Source: an uncultured Collinsella sp.
GTDB taxonomy: Bacteria; Actinomycetota; Coriobacteriia; Coriobacteriales; Coriobacteriaceae
Assembly (NCBI GenBank): GCA_958403205.1
Contig: CATXWM010000060.1
Coordinates: forward strand, 1 to 6,986
Direction of reading: 5' to 3'
Length of the DNA: 6,986 bases
Part shown: piece after piece, positions 6,604-6,986 of the stretch
Position numbering within the stretch: position 1 is the stretch's first letter
How the letters are laid out: the number at the start of each line of letters is the position of its first letter
The notes under the pieces: model-generated
The model's input: the letters and a program-made list of their open reading frames with translations, nothing else
Database searches by the model: none
Told to the model about the DNA's origin: nothing
Position numbers and translations under genes: made by a program

Positions 6604-6702
6604 CGCCACCCAGAGCGAACAAGTTGGCATGAAAAAGGCAAGGCATAGACCTTCTGGTCATGCCTTGCCTTTTGAATGACAAATTGTCGCTCTGGGTGGC
6701 GC
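6603..6702. repeat. 100-bp near-complete palindrome
   Basis: The outer arms 6603-6618 and 6687-6702 are perfectly complementary (16 bp, GCGCCACCCAGAGCGA on the left). The centre is another strong hairpin: AAAAGGCAAGGCAT (6633-6646) pairs with 6660-6673, and inside it GACC pairs with GGTC around a TTCT loop, with one bulged A. The connecting stretches align with small gaps, so almost the entire element can fold on itself. It lies downstream of the SRP RNA gene on the minus strand. Confidence 0.8.
6632..6673. terminator. Strong hairpin with U tracts on both strands
   Basis: This is the central hairpin of the 100-bp palindrome, with an 18-bp stem counting the inner GACC/GGTC pairs. On the plus strand it ends in CCTTTT and on the minus strand in CCTTTTTC, so it can end transcripts from either side, including read-through from the SRP RNA gene. 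Confidence 0.7.
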
Positions 6703-6716
6703 GCAGCGTCGAGCAT

Positions 6717-6740
6717 TGCGCGGTTTGGTAAAACCGCGCA
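6717..6740. repeat. 10-bp perfect hairpin next to the SRP RNA terminator
   Basis: TGCGCGGTTT (6717-6726) pairs with AAACCGCGCA (6731-6740) around a GGTA loop. On the minus strand it begins right after the U tract of the SRP RNA gene. It has no U tract of its own on either strand, so it may instead protect or process a 3' end. Confidence 0.6.
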
Positions 6741-6748
6741 AAAAGAAA
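6740..6748 (-). terminator. U tract ending the SRP RNA transcript
   Basis: TTTCTTTTT on the minus strand follows directly after the closing strand of the SRP RNA helix and a short CACGGGC. The long RNA helix itself probably acts as the terminator stem. Confidence 0.6.
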
Positions 6749-6754
6749 GCCCGT

Positions 6755-6857
6755 GCGCTCGATGGATTCGGATGCCCGACAGAGGCTCCTTATGGCTGCT
6801 TCCTTCCGGACCTGACCAGATTCGGAACATGTCGTCATCCGAACCCATCGAACGCGC
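6755..6857 (-). ncRNA. ffs: Small bacterial signal recognition particle RNA (4.5S type)
   Basis: The minus strand carries the nearly invariant SRP apical hairpin, containing GGTCAGGTCCGGAAGGAAGC (about 6816-6797), with the GGAA tetraloop and the asymmetric internal loop that binds Ffh. The flanks pair as a long helix: the 22-nt 5' strand (6857-6836) matches the 20-nt 3' strand (6774-6755), including a shared TTCGGATG, with few mismatches. The size of roughly 100 nt and lack of an Alu domain put it in the small bacterial class. With Ffh it targets nascent membrane and secreted proteins, such as the exporter and surface protein here, to the membrane. Ends are set by the helix; the real transcript probably spans about 6864 to 6745. 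Confidence 0.95.
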
Positions 6858-6871
6858 TAGGCGCTCGATAT

Positions 6872-6900
6872 ATCTTACCTGCTCCCGCCCGCCAGAGCAA
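6872..6900 (-). promoter_or_regulatory. ffs: Promoter of the SRP RNA gene
   Basis: On the minus strand, TTGCTC (6900-6895), exactly 17 nt, and TAAGAT (6877-6872) form a good sigma-70-type promoter. The start would be about 6864, a few bases before the SRP RNA helix begins. Confidence 0.65.
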
Positions 6901-6986
6901 GGTAGCTAATTTGGGACGGAGCTTTTTTGACTACCCTTGATTGGCAACTTTATCCGAACACTTCCCACATTCATCCGTACATGTAC
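6901..6986. other. Unassigned window end
   Basis: I see no gene or RNA here. The stretch contains GAGCTTTTTTG, which lacks a good stem before the T run, and ends in a 10-bp palindrome GTACATGTAC (6977-6986) cut by the window edge. Confidence 0.3.

Noticed and set aside
6383..6838. Minus-strand open frame of 151 codons
   Set aside because: It overlaps the SRP RNA gene and runs through palindromes and repeats; there is no credible protein signature.
6912..6926. Distant unit of the left-hand array (TGGGACGGAG then T run)
   Set aside because: Only the first seven bases fit the unit and there is no phased neighbour; a chance match is likely.

Overview
The window looks like a gut-type actinobacterium of the class Coriobacteriia, most likely Collinsella or a close relative. 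This is inferred from GC-rich coding sequence, strong GGAGG-type ribosome binding sites, a surface protein ending in an LANTG-type sorting signal, and a BilS-type flavodoxin. No marker gene fixes the species.

Layout. Positions 1-553 carry no convincing gene. They hold a degenerate, exactly spaced array of short repeats in alternating orientation (59-323) and a 137-bp imperfect palindrome (379-515). A flavodoxin-family gene lies on the minus strand (554-1105), with a candidate promoter containing two small palindromes (1142-1192). Next, also on the minus strand, is a two-gene operon (4967 down to 1233) for a heterodimeric ABC exporter; its genes abut as TAA-ATG. After a 210-bp divergent promoter region, a plus-strand gene (5178-6245) encodes a secreted coiled-coil protein with a C-terminal LANTG signal, followed by a perfect 18-bp terminator stem (6290-6331). 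About 410 bp of intergenic DNA follow, dense in inverted and direct repeats (6361-6739). The window closes with the small signal recognition particle RNA gene (ffs, minus strand, about 6857-6755) and its promoter.

How the parts work together. The two ABC subunits are complementary. The first gene carries the degenerate Walker B and switch residues but an intact signature. The second carries the intact catalytic residues but an altered signature. Together they should form one hydrolytic and one non-hydrolytic ATP site. The flavodoxin, the surface protein and the SRP RNA look like independent transcription units.

The least ordinary part is the intergenic DNA. The left-hand array has five forward and four inverted 17-nt units at an exact 62-bp period, with two alternating linker lengths. 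This architecture recalls enterobacterial BIMEs built from REP sequences, although the sequence is different. Two full-length palindromes (137 and 100 bp) and a transition-rich diverged direct repeat add to the picture of a genome with several families of small structured repeats.
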